From assembly GCA_027083715.1 (NCBI GenBank), contig JALWNR010000102.1, forward strand, positions 1-6,568: a stretch of 6,568 nucleotides of DNA, given 5' to 3'. The stretch comes from Bacteroidales bacterium. Its GTDB lineage: Bacteria; Bacteroidota; Bacteroidia; Bacteroidales; NBLH01. Shown piece after piece: positions 4,367 through 6,568 of this stretch. Below the pieces are notes generated by a model. The model was not told the DNA's origin. It did not search any database and saw only the letters and a program-made list of their open reading frames with translations. The translations under genes were made by a program, and so were the position numbers. The number at the start of each line of letters is the position of its first letter. Position 1 is the stretch's first letter.

Positions 4367-6568
4367 TTATTCAAAAAGTTCCATAATATCTTGTTCCGAA
4401 AGTTTACCAAACGGATTATTATTGTTAATGAATACATCAGCCAGTTCTTGTTTTTGTTTTTGGTATTTAATAATTTTTTCTTCAATCGAATTTTCGCTGA
4501 TAAAGCGGTATGCCATCACTTTGCTGGTTTGCCCGATACGGTGAGCACGTGCAATAGCTTGTTTTTCAACGGCAGGATTCCACCACGGGTCAAGCAAAAA
4601 TACATAATCGGCAGCTGTTAAATTTAGTCCCGAGCCACCTGCTTTCAGCGAAATTAAGAAAAGTTTGTTTTCTGTATCCTCTGAAAATTCTTTGATAACG
4701 CTTTCTCTGTTTTGTGTTTTTCCTGTGAGTATGGAATATTTCCAATTATTTTCAGTGAAATATTCTGCAAAAAGATTTAAATGTTTTACAAAAGATGAAA
4801 AAATCAGTACTTTATGATTTTCTGCCCGTAAACTCTCCAGCATACGGGTAATTTCGTCAAACTTACCCGAAGGGTAATCTGCTTTTTCATCAGCCAGTTT
4901 TGTATGATTGGCAATGAGCCGCAATTTAGTCAATGCCTGAATGACCAGCATATTTTTTTCTGCAATACTTTTATTGTTATCAATGCTGTTTATCAGCACA
5001 TTACGTATTTTTGATTTTTCTTTTTCGTATATTTTGTGTTGTTCATCAGTCATTGTACAGTAATGTACCGTTTCTGTTAAATCAGGCAAATCCTTAGCAA
5101 CTTCCTCTTTGGTCCGGCGCAGAAAAAACGGTTGAATTATTTTTTGCAAACGGGTTTGACGTTCTTCTCTCAATACTGTATCATTGCGCTTTTCAATCGG
5201 TTCAACAAACTCTTCTTTAAAAAAATTCAGACTGCCTAATAAACCATTGTTAATAAAATTCATCTGTGCCCAAAGGTCGGTTAATGAATTTTCAATAGGC
5301 GTACCTGTTAAAACCATCCTGTAATCTGCTTCCAGCTCCATTATGGCTTTATAGGTTTTCGATTGCGGATTTTTAACAGCCTGACTTTCATCCAGTATCA
5401 CAAAACGATAATGATATTCTTTGAGCAAATTAATATCATTGCGTACTAACCCGTAGCTTGTTAAAACCAAGTCGTAATCATTGAAAATTTGTGTGTTTTT
5501 TTCACGTCGCCAACCGGAATAAACCAGTGCTTTAATATCGGGAGTGAATTTTTTTATTTCATTTATCCAGTTGTGAATCAGTGAAGTAGGCATGATAATT
5601 AAGCCGGCATTTTTCTTTTTTTCTTCATTTTTTACCACTTGAGGAAGGGTATCAAACAGGCTTAATTGTTGCATTTTTGTTTTTGCAGACATTTTTTTCT
5701 GTTCAGCATCCATAATTTTGCGTATGGCAGCCAATGTTTGCAATGTTTTTCCCAGTCCCATATCATCGGCAAGGCAGGCTCCGAAATTATTTTCAAAAAG
5801 CGAACTAATCCAGTTAAAACCGATTTTTTGATAGGGGCGGAGCGTTGCATGAACTGTTTCGGGCAAATCAAATTCCCGGTGTGTGATTTTGTTCATTTTT
5901 TCCACCAGCTTACGGTCAATTTCTTCAATATCTTCACTCAGTACCTGAAAATGATGCTTTTCTAAAATCAAATCACTGCCGGAATCTTTACTGAACAGCA
6001 TAAAATCTTTGTATTTGGCAAACCATTCTTCCGGAATTATCGCAATATCACCATTGGGGAGTTTAAATTCTTTGATATTATTTTTTATATGATGACGTAA
6101 TTTTTTAAAAGGGATACTGTACTTACCAAAATTAACGGTGGCTTTAACATCAAACCAATCGTTTTTTTCATCAATTTGGAAATCAATCCATGCTTTTTCG
6201 ATAAAATATTTTTTATTAAAAAATTTTTGCTGAACATCAAACTTGTTTTCTGTTAGTATGTTACCGTATTTGTTCAGCCATTCAATCATGGCTGTTTCAT
6301 TTTGTGCTTCTTCGCCAAGGCTTTTTATTTTGTAATTATGATTTCCCGTATCCGTTAAGCCGATAGAATGTAAAAAATCAATTTTTTCCTGCTCAAAAGC
6401 ATAATTTCTGTGAATCACTTCAAATTGATAATCATTCGTAGTAAGCTGTGCTTTTACAAATTTTTGTTTCGGGTAATTAGGGCTGATTTGATTGCCTTTA
6501 TAATCAAATTTCAGAATTATGTTAAAGCGATTTTTCCATTCTTTTTCAAAAATAAGAATACTTTTAGG
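4367..6568 (-). CDS. SNF2-family DNA-dependent ATPase (Swi2/Snf2 helicase-like), 5' end outside the window
   Basis: This is a superfamily 2 double-stranded DNA translocase of the bacterial SNF2 group, likely acting in DNA-protein remodelling or repair; the exact role is unknown. The frame stays open to the window edge, so 733 residues are visible and the N-terminus is missing. The GTG at 6416-6418 is internal, not the start. In numbering of the visible part: an N-terminal accessory region (1-240), LRPYQ (243-247), Walker A DDMGLGKT (268-275, Lys274), motif Ia region MPTSLIHNW (326-334), motif II DESQ (393-396), motif III LTGTPIEN (420-427), motif IV VLIFSSF (587-593), motif V AGGSGLNLT (643-651) and motif VI QAIARAHRIGQ (670-680). 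All ATPase motifs are intact. A lysine-rich insert (about 290-320) between motifs I and Ia carries QLSLF (301-305), a match to the bacterial sliding-clamp binding peptide. The product ends normally at LSEQDIMELFE. No nuclease or methylase domain is seen in the visible part. Confidence 0.95.
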   Translation of the reverse strand, partial: PKSILIFEKEWKNRFNIILKFDYKGNQISPNYPKQKFVKAQLTTNDYQFEVIHRNYAFEQEKIDFLHSIGLTDTGNHNYKIKSLGEEAQNETAMIEWLNKYGNILTENKFDVQQKFFNKKYFIEKAWIDFQIDEKNDWFDVKATVNFGKYSIPFKKLRHHIKNNIKEFKLPNGDIAIIPEEWFAKYKDFMLFSKDSGSDLILEKHHFQVLSEDIEEIDRKLVEKMNKITHREFDLPETVHATLRPYQKIGFNWISSLFENNFGACLADDMGLGKTLQTLAAIRKIMDAEQKKMSAKTKMQQLSLFDTLPQVVKNEEKKKNAGLIIMPTSLIHNWINEIKKFTPDIKALVYSGWRREKNTQIFNDYDLVLTSYGLVRNDINLLKEYHYRFVILDESQAVKNPQSKTYKAIMELEADYRMVLTGTPIENSLTDLWAQMNFINNGLLGSLNFFKEEFVEPIEKRNDTVLREERQTRLQKIIQPFFLRRTKEEVAKDLPDLTETVHYCTMTDEQHKIYEKEKSKIRNVLINSIDNNKSIAEKNMLVIQALTKLRLIANHTKLADEKADYPSGKFDEITRMLESLRAENHKVLIFSSFVKHLNLFAEYFTENNWKYSILTGKTQNRESVIKEFSEDTENKLFLISLKAGGSGLNLTAADYVFLLDPWWNPAVEKQAIARAHRIGQTSKVMAYRFISENSIEEKIIKYQKQKQELADVFINNNNPFGKLSEQDIMELFE

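Noticed and set aside
5666..5965. Open reading frame on the plus strand inside the SNF2 gene, 99 codons.
   Set aside because: It lies opposite the conserved Walker A region of the SNF2 gene, is rich in Phe, Cys and His as expected for an antisense shadow, and matches no family that I recognise.
4367..6568. SNF2 gene as part of a phage-defence system (for example DISARM- or Zorya-like).
   Set aside because: No methylase, nuclease, DUF or membrane partner is adjacent in the window; the neighbours are housekeeping genes and the visible part is a standard SNF2 ATPase.

Overview
The window looks like ordinary chromosome from an AT-rich member of the Bacteroidota. The evidence is that start codons are preceded by A/T-rich leaders with no Shine-Dalgarno purine tract, that there is a perfect match to the Bacteroidota promoter box TAnnTTTG ahead of the heptose kinase gene, and that the proteins have the style of that phylum (large SNF2 ATPase, tandem-Usp protein, stand-alone heptose-7-phosphate kinase). 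No phage, CRISPR, toxin-antitoxin or complete mobile element is visible. I did not find a convincing new multi-gene system.

Left part, plus strand. The window opens with a small bacterial signal recognition particle RNA (about 10-106), ended by its closing helix and a T run. Next is a transaldolase of the short TalC/FSA-like family (209-865), closed by a clear hairpin terminator. A 272-base spacer holds two good copies, and one poor copy, of an approximately 21-base sequence at 32-33-base steps. A tandem-domain universal stress protein (1138-2040) and shikimate kinase AroK (2128-2640) follow, each ending at or near a hairpin.

Right part, minus strand. A TPMT-type SAM methyltransferase (2618-3205) converges on aroK and overlaps its last 23 bases. 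Just upstream of it, only three bases away and in the same frame, is the ADP-heptose pathway kinase hldA (3209-4210), which starts with GTG. The two probably form an operon read from a promoter near 4233-4240. A 156-base spacer with a 33-base near-perfect palindrome separates hldA from a SNF2-family ATPase gene. That gene fills the rest of the window and runs off its right edge without a start.

Functionally the genes are a housekeeping mix: protein targeting (SRP RNA), pentose phosphate metabolism (transaldolase), aromatic amino acid synthesis (AroK), lipopolysaccharide or glycan heptose synthesis (HldA), stress response (Usp) and DNA/chromatin-type remodelling (SNF2). The points most worth a second look are a consensus-like sliding-clamp binding peptide inside the SNF2 ATPase core, the repeat array upstream of the Usp gene, the palindrome at 4330-4362, and the hairpin that lies inside the methyltransferase coding sequence.
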